Shown here: positions 44,049-52,965 of the stretch, piece after piece
Layout of the letters: each line of letters starts with the position of its first letter
Position numbering within the stretch: position 1 is the first letter of the stretch
Source of the DNA: Flavimaricola marinus
GTDB taxonomy: Bacteria > Pseudomonadota > Alphaproteobacteria > Rhodobacterales > Rhodobacteraceae
NCBI RefSeq assembly: GCF_900184895.1
Contig: NZ_FXZK01000006.1
Coordinates: 124,001 to 188,000, forward strand
Direction: 5' to 3'
Length of the DNA stretch: 64,000 bases
Translations under genes and position numbers: made by a program
Notes under the pieces: model-generated
What the model was told of the DNA's origin: nothing
Database searches by the model: none
The model's input: only the letters and a program-made list of their open reading frames with translations

Positions 44049-46181
44049 TTAGTCGGCGGCTTCTTCTTTGGTGGCCTCTTCGCCGGTCTCTTGGTCGACG
44101 ACCTTCATCGAGAGCCGGACCTTGCCGCGATCATCGAAGCCGAGCAGTTTGACCCAGACTTCCTGACCTTCCTTGAGCACATCCGAGGGATGGTTCAGGC
44201 GACGGTTTTCGATCTGGGAGACATGCACGAGGCCGTCTTTCTTGCCGAAGAAGTTCACGAAAGCGCCGAAGTCGACGAGCTTGACCACGGTGCCTTTGTA
44301 GATCTTGCCTTCTTCCGGCTCGGCCACGATGGACCAGATCATGTCGTAGGCCTTCTTGATGGCTTCGCCGTTCGGGCTTGCGATCTTGATGATGCCGTCG
44401 TCGTTGATGTCGACCTTGGCACCGGAGACTTCGACGATCTCGCGGATGACCTTGCCGCCAGAGCCGATGACTTCGCGGATTTTATCCGTCGGCACCTGCA
44501 TGGTCTCGATCCGGGGCGCGTGGACGGAGAATTCCTGTGCCCCGGTCAGTGCCTTGCCCATCTCTTCGAGGATGTGCAAACGGCCGGCTTTGGCTTGTGC
44601 CATCGCCTTTTCCATGATCTCGGGCGTGATGCCTGCGACCTTGATGTCCATCTGCAGCGAGGTGATCCCGTTCTCGGTCCCTGCGACCTTGAAGTCCATG
44701 TCGCCGAGGTGGTCTTCGTCACCCAGGATGTCGGTCAGGACCGCGTAGGAGCCGTCCTCTTCGAGGATCAGGCCCATGGCCACACCGGCAACGGCGGCTT
44801 TGAGCGGAACGCCTGCGTCCATCATGGCGAGCGAGCCGCCACAGACGGAAGCCATCGAGGAGGAACCGTTGGATTCCGTGATCTCCGACACCAGACGGAT
44901 GGTGTAGGGGAAATCGGTTGCCGCGGGCAGAACCGCCTGAAGCGCGCGCCATGCCAGCTTGCCGTGGCCGATCTCGCGACGGCCCGGTCCGCTTACGCGG
45001 CCAACTTCACCCACCGAGTAGGGAGGGAAGTTGTAGTGCAGCAGGAAGTTCGATTTGAAGTTGCCGTGCAGCGCGTCGATGAATTGCTCATCATCGCCGG
45101 TGCCGAGCGTGGTGACCACGAGGCCCTGCGTTTCGCCACGGGTGAACAGGGCGGAGCCGTGTGTCCGGGGCAGAAGGCCGGTTTCGCAGACGATCGGACG
45201 CACGGTGTCGAGGGCACGCCCGTCAATCCGCTTGCCGTTCTTGACCACATCGCCGCGCAGAACGCTGGATTCCAGCTTCTTGAGGGCGGTGCCGAGGTTG
45301 GCGTCTTCGAGCTGCTCTTCGGTGAGCGTCTCCTTGATCGCGTCCTTGGCGGCCGACACGGCGGCGGTCCGCTCTTGCTTGTCGGTGATCGCGTAGGCGG
45401 CGCGCATCTTGTCTTCGCCGGCGGCTTTGACGGCCTCGTAGAGGTCGCTGTAGTCGGGCGCCTGGAAGTCGAACGGCTCTTTGGCGGTCTCTTCGGCCAG
45501 GTCGATGATCAGGTCGATCACCGGCTGGATCTGCTCGTGCGCGAAGTTGATCGCACCCAGCATTTCGGCTTCCGACAGCTCGTAGGCTTCGGATTCGACC
45601 ATCATCACGGCGTCTTTGGTGCCGGCGACAACCAGATCGAGCCGCTGCTCGGGGTTGTTGCGCAGGTTGTGCATGTCGTCGATGGTCGGGTTCAGGATGT
45701 ATTCGCCATCCTCGAAGCCAACGCGTGCACAGGCGATCGGGCCCATGAACGGCGCGCCGGAGATCGTCAGAGCCGCAGAGGCTGCGATCATTGCGACGAC
45801 GTCGGGGTCGTTGACCAGATCGTGCGACAGAACGGTGCACATGATGAGCACTTCGTTCTTGAAGCCGGGGACGAACAGCGGGCGGATCGGACGGTCGATC
45901 AGGCGGGCTGTGAGCGTTTCCTTCTCGGTGGGGCGGGCCTCACGCTTGAAGAAGCCACCGGGGATTTTACCCGCGGCGTAGTATTTCTCTTGGTAATGCA
46001 CGGTGAGCGGGAAGAAGTCCTGCCCCGGCTTTTGCTGGCGGGCAAAGGTGACGTTGGCCATCACGCTGGTTTCGCCGAGCGTGGCAATGACAGAACCGTC
46101 TGCTTGACGGGCGACCTTGCCGGTTTCCAGTGTCAGCGTCTCTTCGCCCCACTGGATTGATTTCGTGACTGTGTTGAACAT
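44049..46181 (-). CDS. pnp: Polyribonucleotide nucleotidyltransferase
   Basis: PNPase (710 residues, normal length) degrades RNA phosphorolytically 3' to 5' and is part of the degradosome. It has two RNase PH domains separated by a helical domain, then a KH domain ([14 protein letters not shown]) and an S1 domain ([20 protein letters not shown]). The core [17 protein letters not shown] of the second PH domain is intact. It lies downstream of rpsO as in most bacteria, but two genes have been inserted between them. Autoregulation through an RNase III site in the leader is known in E. coli, but I could not identify such a site here. Confidence 0.98.
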   Translation of the reverse strand: MFNTVTKSIQWGEETLTLETGKVARQADGSVIATLGETSVMANVTFARQQKPGQDFFPLTVHYQEKYYAAGKIPGGFFKREARPTEKETLTARLIDRPIRPLFVPGFKNEVLIMCTVLSHDLVNDPDVVAMIAASAALTISGAPFMGPIACARVGFEDGEYILNPTIDDMHNLRNNPEQRLDLVVAGTKDAVMMVESEAYELSEAEMLGAINFAHEQIQPVIDLIIDLAEETAKEPFDFQAPDYSDLYEAVKAAGEDKMRAAYAITDKQERTAAVSAAKDAIKETLTEEQLEDANLGTALKKLESSVLRGDVVKNGKRIDGRALDTVRPIVCETGLLPRTHGSALFTRGETQGLVVTTLGTGDDEQFIDALHGNFKSNFLLHYNFPPYSVGEVGRVSGPGRREIGHGKLAWRALQAVLPAATDFPYTIRLVSEITESNGSSSMASVCGGSLAMMDAGVPLKAAVAGVAMGLILEEDGSYAVLTDILGDEDHLGDMDFKVAGTENGITSLQMDIKVAGITPEIMEKAMAQAKAGRLHILEEMGKALTGAQEFSVHAPRIETMQVPTDKIREVIGSGGKVIREIVEVSGAKVDINDDGIIKIASPNGEAIKKAYDMIWSIVAEPEEGKIYKGTVVKLVDFGAFVNFFGKKDGLVHVSQIENRRLNHPSDVLKEGQEVWVKLLGFDDRGKVRLSMKVVDQETGEEATKEEAAD

Positions 46182-46406
46182 GTGTGTTTCCTGTTTGGGC
46201 CGCAGCCCTTCCTACGTAGGGGGCGTATTCCCCCTGACCCCGCTATCTTGTTTGGCGCTGGGTCCGGGCGCCGGATCGGATCAAGATGGACGGGGCCTAA
46301 CCGATTTCGCGCGGTTTGGGAAGGGGAGGGTTTGTTTGGGGGGCGGAGTGTCGGCATTGTGGACAAAGTGATCTTTCGAAGCGTTGACGCAAACGTCCGC
46401 CAATAC

Positions 46407-46802
46407 TCATGCAAGAATGTCTTTCACCGATGCTATGGGCACCACATCTTTGAGAGATTTTGCCAGAGCATTGTCGAGCGTGACGAAGGCGTCTGCTTGT
46501 AGCTTCGCCAACGCCACATATTCCGACTGCATCGTATCGCCCAAACCAAGCTCTTCGGCCATGTCCCAAGCAACCTTTTGCAGAACACGGTCTCCAAGCA
46601 GCCTGATCTTCAATGCCCGCATGTGATCGAGCCGAGCATTCGCCTCCGCGCGATTAAACTCATCACGGCGGACCGACACAAATAGCTCGGACAGAATTTG
46701 TGATCTGAGCAAAGTAGGCGCCAAAAGAGTGCTTTTCGCCGGTATTTGTGCGCGTTCTCTGACAAGCTGCAGGGCGACATCAAGTGAGATGACAAAGCGC
46801 AT
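46407..46802 (-). CDS. PIN-domain protein (VapC-like), no antitoxin gene beside it
   Basis: This is a 131-residue putative ribonuclease of the PIN fold. A first acidic residue is in FVISLDVALQL, an acidic cluster is in ELGLGDTMQSEYVALA, and a further Asp is in DAFVTLDNALAKSL. These are the places where PIN enzymes bind Mg. VapC toxins are normally preceded by a small antitoxin gene; the 139 bases upstream hold none. It may be a solitary remnant or belong to a family without a linked partner. It lies in the rpsO-pnp interval on the same strand. Confidence 0.75.
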   Translation of the reverse strand: MRFVISLDVALQLVRERAQIPAKSTLLAPTLLRSQILSELFVSVRRDEFNRAEANARLDHMRALKIRLLGDRVLQKVAWDMAEELGLGDTMQSEYVALAKLQADAFVTLDNALAKSLKDVVPIASVKDILA

Positions 46803-46941
46803 GAAGAATGCTCACTTTCGAAGTTGGCTGGGTAAACGTTAGCAGACGTTTGTGTGCCGTGCAGCCTCCGTCACTTAGGGCTTTGAGCGGGCATTCCGGC
46901 GGGCCAGCGCCGTCGACCGGTTCGGGCTAGCCGTGGCGTGG

Positions 46942-47835
46942 TCAGCCCTTTTGCGCCTGCCGCCCCCGCCACCGGATGAACAGCCCCGAGAACACGATCA
47001 GCCCGGAGCCCAGGATCATCGTGCCGCTGACCTCCTCGCCAAAGAGCAGCACGCCGAGCCCGATGCCGAACAGCAGGCGCGTATACCGGTAGGGTGTCAC
47101 CGCCGAGACCTCGCCGGTGCGCATCGCCCGCATCAGGCAGCCGTAGGCGAAGGCCCCGGACAGGATCGCCCCGATGAGAAGCAGCCCCGCCGTGCCCGAG
47201 GGCATCACGAAGGCGGCGCCCTGCCACAGCCCGTAGATCGCTCCGGCCAGAACGATCGTCAGAAAGCCGTAGACCCCAAGCAGCGCTGTGCTCAGCGAGG
47301 CGGGCGCGGCCCGGCTGGCCAGATCCCGCCCCGCGAAGCCGAGCATCCCCAGAACGGCGATGATCGACAAGGCCGAGAAGCTGTCGGTCCCCGGCTGCAC
47401 GATGATGATGACCCCGATCAGCCCGATGACGATGGCCACCCAGCGCCGCCACCCGACCGTTTCCCCAAACACCAGCGCCGCCCCGGCGACCACGACCAGC
47501 GGCGTGGCCTGCAGGATTACAGTCGCCGCCGAAAGCGGGATCAGGGTGATCGCGAGGGTGTAGAACAGCCGCCCGACGAGTTCGAAGACGAAGCGCACCC
47601 GCATGGCGGGCGAGATCACGTCGGGGGTATAGAGCGCCTCGCCATTCCACCGGGCGACCGCGGCAAAGACCGCCGCACCGCCGAGCCCGAACAGCACCAT
47701 GATCTGCCCCACGGGGACGGACGTCGCAGCCGATTTGAGCAGACTGTCTTCGATGGCGAAGAACGCCATTGCCGTGATCATCCAGAGGCTGCCAATCAGG
47801 TTGGACCGGCTGTCGATGGCGATGGTCGGGCTCAC
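46942..47835 (-). CDS. EamA/DMT-family transporter
   Basis: This 297-residue inner-membrane permease has ten predicted helices in two EamA repeats. The first starts LIGSLWMITAMAFFAIEDSLLK and the second follows GMLGFAGRDLASRA. I chose the GTG at 47835 because AGGA lies six bases before it and the membrane domain begins right after; longer frames add an arginine-rich non-membrane leader. Drug/metabolite transporters of this type move amino acids, nucleosides or other small metabolites; the substrate is unknown. It lies between rpsO and the PIN gene. Confidence 0.88.
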   Translation of the reverse strand: MSPTIAIDSRSNLIGSLWMITAMAFFAIEDSLLKSAATSVPVGQIMVLFGLGGAAVFAAVARWNGEALYTPDVISPAMRVRFVFELVGRLFYTLAITLIPLSAATVILQATPLVVVAGAALVFGETVGWRRWVAIVIGLIGVIIIVQPGTDSFSALSIIAVLGMLGFAGRDLASRAAPASLSTALLGVYGFLTIVLAGAIYGLWQGAAFVMPSGTAGLLLIGAILSGAFAYGCLMRAMRTGEVSAVTPYRYTRLLFGIGLGVLLFGEEVSGTMILGSGLIVFSGLFIRWRGRQAQKG

Positions 47836-47934
47836 GGGCGATCCTGTCTGGGGCGAGGTCGGCCGCTCGGGCCTTGGGCGTAGGGATGCACCACCCCGAT
47901 ACCGGCTGGCAAGGCCGCACCCGTCGGAAACGCA

Positions 47935-47960
47935 AAACGCCCGCCGGAAGGCGAGCGTTT
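47935..47960 (-). terminator. Intrinsic terminator downstream of rpsO
   Basis: The minus strand folds AAACGC-GCC / GGC-GCGTTT with a small internal mismatch and a short TTCC loop, followed by TTTTGCGTTT. It lies about 80 bases past the rpsO stop and before the EamA gene, so it should separate rpsO from the genes behind it. Confidence 0.8.
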
Positions 47961-47988
47961 CGGATGACCTCGGAGGGGTGCCGGATCG

Positions 47989-48008
47989 CGGTCTTGCAGG
48001 CAAGACCG
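47989..48008 (-). promoter_or_regulatory. Second hairpin just after rpsO
   Basis: A perfect 8-bp stem CGGTCTTG / CAAGACCG with a 4-base loop lies 30 bases past the rpsO stop and ahead of the T-tailed terminator. It has no T-run itself and may stabilise or be a processing point of the rpsO transcript. Confidence 0.5.
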
Positions 48009-48037
48009 TCTAACCTGCACTCCGTCGATGCTTCAAA

Positions 48038-48307
48038 TCAGCGGCGCAGGCCGAGACGTTTGATCAGGTCGGTGTAGCGGGCTTCGTCCTTCTTCTTGAC
48101 GTAGTCGAGAAGCTTGCGACGCGTTGCCACCATCACAAGCAGGCCACGGCGACCGTGGTTGTCTTTCTTGTGGGTCTTGAAGTGCTCGGTCAGCGTGGCA
48201 ATCCGCGAGGACAGGATTGCGACCTGCACTTCGGGGGAGCCGGTGTCGCCGGGCTTGGTGCCGTATTCGGAAATGAGTCGGGCTTTTTCTTCGGGCGTAA
48301 TCGACAT
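48038..48307 (-). CDS. rpsO: 30S ribosomal protein S15
   Basis: S15 (89 residues, the standard length) is a primary 16S rRNA-binding protein that nucleates the central domain of the small subunit. The sequence shows [17 protein letters not shown] and [19 protein letters not shown], both highly conserved. GGAGAC precedes the ATG. In E. coli the protein represses its own translation; nothing here shows whether that holds. It lies in the rbfA-truB-rpsO-pnp order on one strand. Confidence 0.99.
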   Translation of the reverse strand: MSITPEEKARLISEYGTKPGDTGSPEVQVAILSSRIATLTEHFKTHKKDNHGRRGLLVMVATRRKLLDYVKKKDEARYTDLIKRLGLRR

Positions 48308-48491
48308 CGGGGTCTCCTTTTATATCAGAGGGTTATGGCGCAGGCCGGGATGTCGTCCAGCAAGGCCCGTGGAGGGACGCCCGGACATTTGGCCCGGACG
48401 ATGGCTGCGCATAGGGGATCTTGCCCCAAAAGGGAAGGGGTTTCGCAAAAGGCCGTGAGGTCTTGTGCCCCCGAGTGCCGGGCCGCAGCTC

Positions 48492-49409
48492 CTATTGCGC
48501 CAGCCCGATGTAGCCTGCGTAGCCGATCAGCATCGCCACGCCCATCCCCCGCCCGATCCGCGCCCAGAGGAGCAGCAGCACGGCCAGCAGCACCGAGACG
48601 CCGAGCATCACCGGCAGGTCGATTCCGAGAAAGCGCGCCGCCACCGGGATCGGCGTGATCAGCGCGGTGGTGCCGAGGATGCCCAAAACGTTGAAGATGT
48701 TGGAGCCGATGACGTTGCCGATGGCGATGTCGGACTGCCGCCGCATCGCCGCGATCAGCGAGGTCGCAAGTTCGGGCAGGGAGGTTCCCACCGCGACGAT
48801 GCTCAGCCCGATGAACGCCTCGGACAGCCCGAAGGTCCGTGCGACCGACACCGCCCCGTCGACGAGAAACCGCGCCCCGAACAGCAGGGCGACAAAGCCC
48901 ACGATCACCCAGAGCAGCGCCCCGGGCAGGCCCATAGCCGGCCCGTCGATTTCGTCGTCCCGGTTGTCGGTGCCGGGGGAGACCAGCGTCCAGACCAGGT
49001 AGCCCCCGAGCGCCGCGACGAGCACCGCTCCGGCGGGCCGCGAGATCTCGCCCATCCCGAACAGCGGCAGCAGCAGAAGCGCGGCGCCGATCATCACGCC
49101 AATGTCGCGCCGCAGCGTCCCAAGGCCCATGCGGATCGGTCGTATCAGCGCGGTCAGCCCGAGGATCAGCAGGATGTTGGCGATATTGGAGCCGACGATA
49201 TTGCCGATGGCGATGTCGGGCACCCCGTTGAGCGCGGCTTGCAGCGAAACCAACAACTCGGGCGTCGAGGTCCCGAAGCCGACGACGGTCAGCCCGATCA
49301 CCATTGGCGAAATGCCCAGACGCCGGGCGATCTGGACGCTGCCGCGCACCAGCGCCTCGCCGCCCAGAAACAGACCGGCCAAGCCGGTCACGATCAGAAT
49401 ATAGTCCAA
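48492..49409 (-). CDS. Calcium/sodium antiporter (CaCA family, YrbG-like)
   Basis: This 305-residue membrane exchanger has ten or eleven helices in two inverted halves, each with an alpha repeat: VVGFGTSTPELLVSLQAA with GNIVGSNIANILLILG, and VAVGTSLPELATSLIAA with GNVIGSNIFNVLGILG. These repeats carry the conserved acidic residues for cation exchange. It swaps Ca2+ for Na+ or H+ across the inner membrane. It lies next to an RTX calcium-binding protein gene on the same strand; a functional link is only a suggestion. Confidence 0.94.
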   Translation of the reverse strand: MDYILIVTGLAGLFLGGEALVRGSVQIARRLGISPMVIGLTVVGFGTSTPELLVSLQAALNGVPDIAIGNIVGSNIANILLILGLTALIRPIRMGLGTLRRDIGVMIGAALLLLPLFGMGEISRPAGAVLVAALGGYLVWTLVSPGTDNRDDEIDGPAMGLPGALLWVIVGFVALLFGARFLVDGAVSVARTFGLSEAFIGLSIVAVGTSLPELATSLIAAMRRQSDIAIGNVIGSNIFNVLGILGTTALITPIPVAARFLGIDLPVMLGVSVLLAVLLLLWARIGRGMGVAMLIGYAGYIGLAQ

Positions 49410-49540
49410 GTCAGCCCCCCGCGGCGGGCGGAGCGCCGGCCTGCGTTGGGTATGTCAGGTTCGCCGCGCCCTGCTGCAAGATGGCCGCGGAAATAATTCT
49501 TTGCCGGGCGGGCTGGAGGTGCGCGGCGGCCGCGTCGCCG

Positions 49541-50425
49541 TCACGCCTGAACCAGTTGCACCTGACCCAGATCGAGCCCGCTGATCCCCGGCAACACCGC
49601 GATCGGGTTGCCATTGGCCATCAGCGTGGTGCCGGTTTCGTCCTCTTCGATGCTGAGGTCGGGGGCGGTGTCGCCGTCGTAGACCACGACGATCGTGTCT
49701 TCGCCGGTTGCGAAATCCTCGACCGTTGCGGTGCCGATGGACCCCGCCTCGAGGTTGAAGATGTCGTCGCCTGTGCCGCCGTTCATGTGGTCGAAGGCCC
49801 CGCCGAGCAGGACGTCTTCGTCGGCCCCGCCGTTGAGGTAGTCCCGTGCCGCCACGGTTTCGGAGCCTCGCCCGTCGATCAGATCATCGCCGGATCCGCC
49901 GTGCAGCACGTCTTCGCCCGCGCCGCCGAACAGGCTGTCGTCGTCGAGCGATCCGTGCAGCGTATCGTCGCCGTCGCCGCCGAACAGGGTGTCGTCGCCG
50001 CCACCGCCGTTGAGCGTATCGCTGCCCGTCCCACCTGCGATCCAGTCGTCGTCGACATGCCCGAAGAGGTCGTCGTCGCCGCTGCCACCGTAGAGGCTGT
50101 CGTCGTCGCGTCCGCCGTGCAATTCATCGCTGTCTGCCCCGCCGCCGATGATGTCGTCGCCGTCGTTGCCGTCGAGAATGTCGTCCCCGGAAAGCCCGGC
50201 CATGACGTCCCGATCTTCGCCGGCCTGTTGGTAATCCGCCCCGCCGCTGCCGAGGTAGAGCCCGTAGGGATCGTTCTCGTCGTCGTTGAGATCGTTGAGA
50301 TCGCGCAGTGGCGGATCATCCTCGGCATCGGCGGGCGGCCCGTCACCTTCGGTTTCGGTGGATGGCGAGGGCAGCATGGCCATGCCGGCGATGGCGATGC
50401 CAAGGAGGGAAAACAGAGCGAGCAT
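49541..50425 (-). CDS. RTX-repeat calcium-binding protein with N-terminal hydrophobic segment
   Basis: This is a very acidic 294-residue protein. It starts with a short hydrophobic stretch (MLALFSLLGIAIAGMAML) that looks like a signal or membrane anchor, then an acidic linker, then about ten Gly-Asp nonapeptide repeats (residues about 75-220, for example GGSGDDDLFG and GGDGDDTLHG), and a C-terminal domain ending in LVQA. The N-terminal segment is unusual for type I secreted RTX proteins and is shared by a Rhodobacteraceae subgroup. No enzyme domain is recognisable. The ATG at 50425 follows GGAAAAG; upstream in-frame sequence is not gene-like. Confidence 0.82.
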   Translation of the reverse strand: MLALFSLLGIAIAGMAMLPSPSTETEGDGPPADAEDDPPLRDLNDLNDDENDPYGLYLGSGGADYQQAGEDRDVMAGLSGDDILDGNDGDDIIGGGADSDELHGGRDDDSLYGGSGDDDLFGHVDDDWIAGGTGSDTLNGGGGDDTLFGGDGDDTLHGSLDDDSLFGGAGEDVLHGGSGDDLIDGRGSETVAARDYLNGGADEDVLLGGAFDHMNGGTGDDIFNLEAGSIGTATVEDFATGEDTIVVVYDGDTAPDLSIEEDETGTTLMANGNPIAVLPGISGLDLGQVQLVQA

Positions 50426-50537
50426 TGACACTTTTCCGGAACGAGGGACCGCCCCCGCAGGCCCCGGTGAATTGTGCAGCCACAATAGCAGACCGACCCG
50501 CCGCTTTCGTCCAAAATCTATATAAAAGGTTAACGGT

Positions 50538-51422
50538 CTAGCTGCCGAAGAACGGCCGGAAAGCCGCAAGCACCTGTTCGGGCACTTCCTCCATGGCGAA
50601 ATGCCCCGATTGGCAGCTGCTGTCCGTGACCTGCGGTGCCCATGACCGCCAGAGCGCGGCCGGGTCGCCGGTTTGTGCGGGGAACCCGGTTTCCGCCCAG
50701 AGAAAGTGCAGCGGGGCATCAATCTGCCGCCCGGCGGCCTTGTCGGCCTCGTCGAGTGCCCGGTCGAAGGTGGCCCCGGCCCGGTAATCCCCGCACATCG
50801 CATGGATCCGGGCCGGATCGCGCGCTTGGGCGCGGGAGCTTTCAAGTGCTGCGTCGGAGAAGGCCGAAAGGTCGCGGCTCCGCGTCCATGCGCCGAGCGT
50901 CCAGTCGATGTAGCCCACCGGATCGGCACCGATCATCCGCTCGGGCAGGGGCTCTGGCTGGGCGAGGAACGTCCAGTGGTAGGCCTTGAGCGCGAGATCG
51001 GCTGTCCAGTTGGCCCAGAAATCCCCGGTCGGCACGATCTCGATGATCCCGAGTTTCAGCAGCCGTTCGGGATGGTCGAGCGCAAAGCGGTAGGCGACCC
51101 GCCCGCCCCGGTCATGCCCGAGCACATGCGCCTGACCGATCCCGAGCGCGTCCATCAGCCCCGCGACGTCATTGGCCATCTGCCGTTTGGAGTAGGTGCT
51201 GTGGCTGGCATCGTCGGGCGGGGCGTCGCTGTCGCCGTAGCCGCGCAGATCGGGGATTATCACGTCGAAATCCTGCGCCAGCGTCGGTGCGACATGTTCC
51301 CAGCAGTGATGGTTCTGCGGGTAGCCGTGCAGCAGGATCAGCGGGGTGCCGGAACCTGCACGGTGGACCGAAAGCCGGACGTCGCCGGTCTGCACAAAGC
51401 TATGGCCGAAGCCGTCGATCAT
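50538..51422 (-). CDS. Alpha/beta hydrolase, epoxide hydrolase/haloacetate dehalogenase-like
   Basis: This 294-residue alpha/beta-hydrolase has the oxyanion segment LLHGYPQNHHCWEHV near residue 30 and the nucleophile elbow LGHDRGGRVAYRFALDH with Asp as nucleophile near residue 106. The Asp nucleophile and the HGYPQ motif place it with haloacetate dehalogenases and epoxide hydrolases rather than esterases. The catalytic His is probably in SGHFAMEEVPE near the end. It overlaps DUF1643 by four bases and belongs to the same transcript. Confidence 0.9.
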   Translation of the reverse strand: MIDGFGHSFVQTGDVRLSVHRAGSGTPLILLHGYPQNHHCWEHVAPTLAQDFDVIIPDLRGYGDSDAPPDDASHSTYSKRQMANDVAGLMDALGIGQAHVLGHDRGGRVAYRFALDHPERLLKLGIIEIVPTGDFWANWTADLALKAYHWTFLAQPEPLPERMIGADPVGYIDWTLGAWTRSRDLSAFSDAALESSRAQARDPARIHAMCGDYRAGATFDRALDEADKAAGRQIDAPLHFLWAETGFPAQTGDPAALWRSWAPQVTDSSCQSGHFAMEEVPEQVLAAFRPFFGS

Positions 51423-51991
51423 GGCAGGCTCCAGCGTTCGGGCTGCTGGCTGTAGCTGATGTAGAGCGGGTGCTTGGGGTGCCCGTCCTTGGTGAGCCCC
51501 AGCGTGTGCAGGTCTTTGCCGGTGGCCCGCAGGAGGCGCGTTACGTCGGCCCCACGGTCGAGATGTGCGCCGTGGGTGCCCCATGCGCAGACGATCCGGT
51601 CGTCCGGTCCGGTGATCCAGTCAACCGCGCTGTCGCGGATGGCGGCATCGTTGAGCGGCCCGACCGGATCGGCCGCCGCCCGCATCTTGCGCGGATCGGT
51701 GTCCCGCCACGCGAAGATGTTGGTGACCCGGAAGCTGCCAAAGCCCAACGTCCGCGCCCGCCGCTCGCACCGTTCGACGGTGGGGTCGTTCTGCACTTCG
51801 GTGGCGGTCGAAGGGTTGAGCATGATGAACAGCGCCTTTGGCCCGGACGCGTCCCACGTCCGGGTCAGAAGGTAGCGATACGCTTCGCAGCTCGAATACA
51901 CGGCCGTGCTGGCCGCATCGTCCTTGAGATGCGTCCGGGTGATCGTGTCGTTCTGGTCGGGTGGGGTGACCCCCACCTTAGCTGCTGGCAT
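51419..51991 (-). CDS. DUF1643 domain protein
   Basis: This 190-residue protein contains the DUF1643 domain: YRYLLTRTWD, FIMLNPSTATEVQNDPTVERC, FGSFRVTNIFAWRDTDPR and the C-terminal HPLYISYSQQPERW. The family is widespread, and I know of no established function. The ATG at 51991 overlaps the yghU stop by 14 bases, and its own stop overlaps the hydrolase start (ATGA), so translation of three genes is coupled. Longer in-frame starts would lie inside yghU. Confidence 0.88.
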   Translation of the reverse strand: MPAAKVGVTPPDQNDTITRTHLKDDAASTAVYSSCEAYRYLLTRTWDASGPKALFIMLNPSTATEVQNDPTVERCERRARTLGFGSFRVTNIFAWRDTDPRKMRAAADPVGPLNDAAIRDSAVDWITGPDDRIVCAWGTHGAHLDRGADVTRLLRATGKDLHTLGLTKDGHPKHPLYISYSQQPERWSLP

Positions 51992-52853
51992 CGCCGATCT
52001 TGTCTTGCGTCTTGGTCTCGAAATCGCTGGCGTCGTGCCGTTCGTGAAGCTGGGTTTCAGGCTCGCCGAAGGCACGGTTGACCATGCGCCCCCGTTGCAC
52101 CGTTGGTCGCGCGTCGATGGCCTCGGCCCAGCGCATGACGTTCTTGTAGCTGGCCACGTCGAGGAATTCGGCTGCCGAGTAGAGCCGCCCCAGAACCAGC
52201 TGCCCATACCACGCCCAGATCGCGATATCTGCGATGGTGTAGTCGTCGCCGGTCAGATAGGTCCGCTCGGCCAAGGCCCGGTCGAGCACGTCGAGCTGCC
52301 GCTTGGTCTCCATCGCGAACCGGTCGATCGGGTATTCCCATTTCTCGGGCGCGTAGGCGTAGAAATGCCCGAAGCCGCCGCCGAGGTAGGGCGCGCTGCC
52401 CATTTGCCAGAACAGCCACGACAGGCATTCGGCCCGAAGGCTCGGATCGGCGGGCAGGAAGGCGCCGCCGTGCTTTTCGGCCAGATAGAGCAGGATTGCC
52501 CCGGATTCGAACACCCGCGTCGGCGGTGTGGTCGAATGATCCATCAGCGCCGGGATCTTGGAGTTCGGGTTCACCTCGACAAAGCCCGATCCGAACTGAT
52601 CGCCCTCGCCGATGTTGATCAACCAGGCGTCGTATTCCGCGCCGGAGTGCCCGGCGGCGAGCAACTCTTCGAGCAGGACCGTGACCTTGACCCCGTTGGG
52701 CGTGGCCAGCGAGTAGAGCTGGAGCGGGTGCTTGCCCACTTGCAGCGGCTTGTCGTGCGTCGCCCCTGCGATGGGCCGGTTGGTGCTGGCGAACTTGCCG
52801 CCGTTGGATTTGTCCCACGTCCAAACGGCGGGTGGAGTGTAGCTGTCGGTCAT
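51978..52853 (-). CDS. yghU: Glutathione-dependent disulfide-bond oxidoreductase, YghU-like
   Basis: This 291-residue glutathione S-transferase-family protein matches the Nu-class YghU/YfcG subgroup. It has a long N-terminal extension (VWTWDKSNGGKFASTNRPIAG), a thioredoxin-like domain with LYSLATPNGVKVTVLLEEL, the glutathione-binding NSKIPALMD and FESGAILLYLAEKHG, and a helical C-terminal domain. The enzymes reduce small disulfides or organic peroxides with two bound glutathiones. It heads an overlapping unit with DUF1643 and an alpha/beta hydrolase, which may deal with reactive or halogenated compounds; that is inference. Confidence 0.92.
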   Translation of the reverse strand: MTDSYTPPAVWTWDKSNGGKFASTNRPIAGATHDKPLQVGKHPLQLYSLATPNGVKVTVLLEELLAAGHSGAEYDAWLINIGEGDQFGSGFVEVNPNSKIPALMDHSTTPPTRVFESGAILLYLAEKHGGAFLPADPSLRAECLSWLFWQMGSAPYLGGGFGHFYAYAPEKWEYPIDRFAMETKRQLDVLDRALAERTYLTGDDYTIADIAIWAWYGQLVLGRLYSAAEFLDVASYKNVMRWAEAIDARPTVQRGRMVNRAFGEPETQLHERHDASDFETKTQDKIGDASS

Positions 52854-52965
52854 GTCGGGCCTCTTTGATGCGTTTGCCCAAGTGATGCCGCAAAGTCGGG
52901 GGGGATGAAACCCTCCTTACCGTGTGTCGCCTTGGTCGCCGCCCGAAGGCCCGCGCGGCCTTGCT

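Noticed and set aside
44034-46160. A 708-codon open frame on the plus strand
   Set aside because: It mirrors pnp on the opposite strand. Its composition is that of an antisense shadow in GC-rich DNA, and it matches no family.
49800-50230. Regular short DNA repeats resembling a CRISPR or satellite array
   Set aside because: They are the coding sequence of Gly-Asp nonapeptide RTX repeats in an open frame, with no identical repeats or unique spacers.
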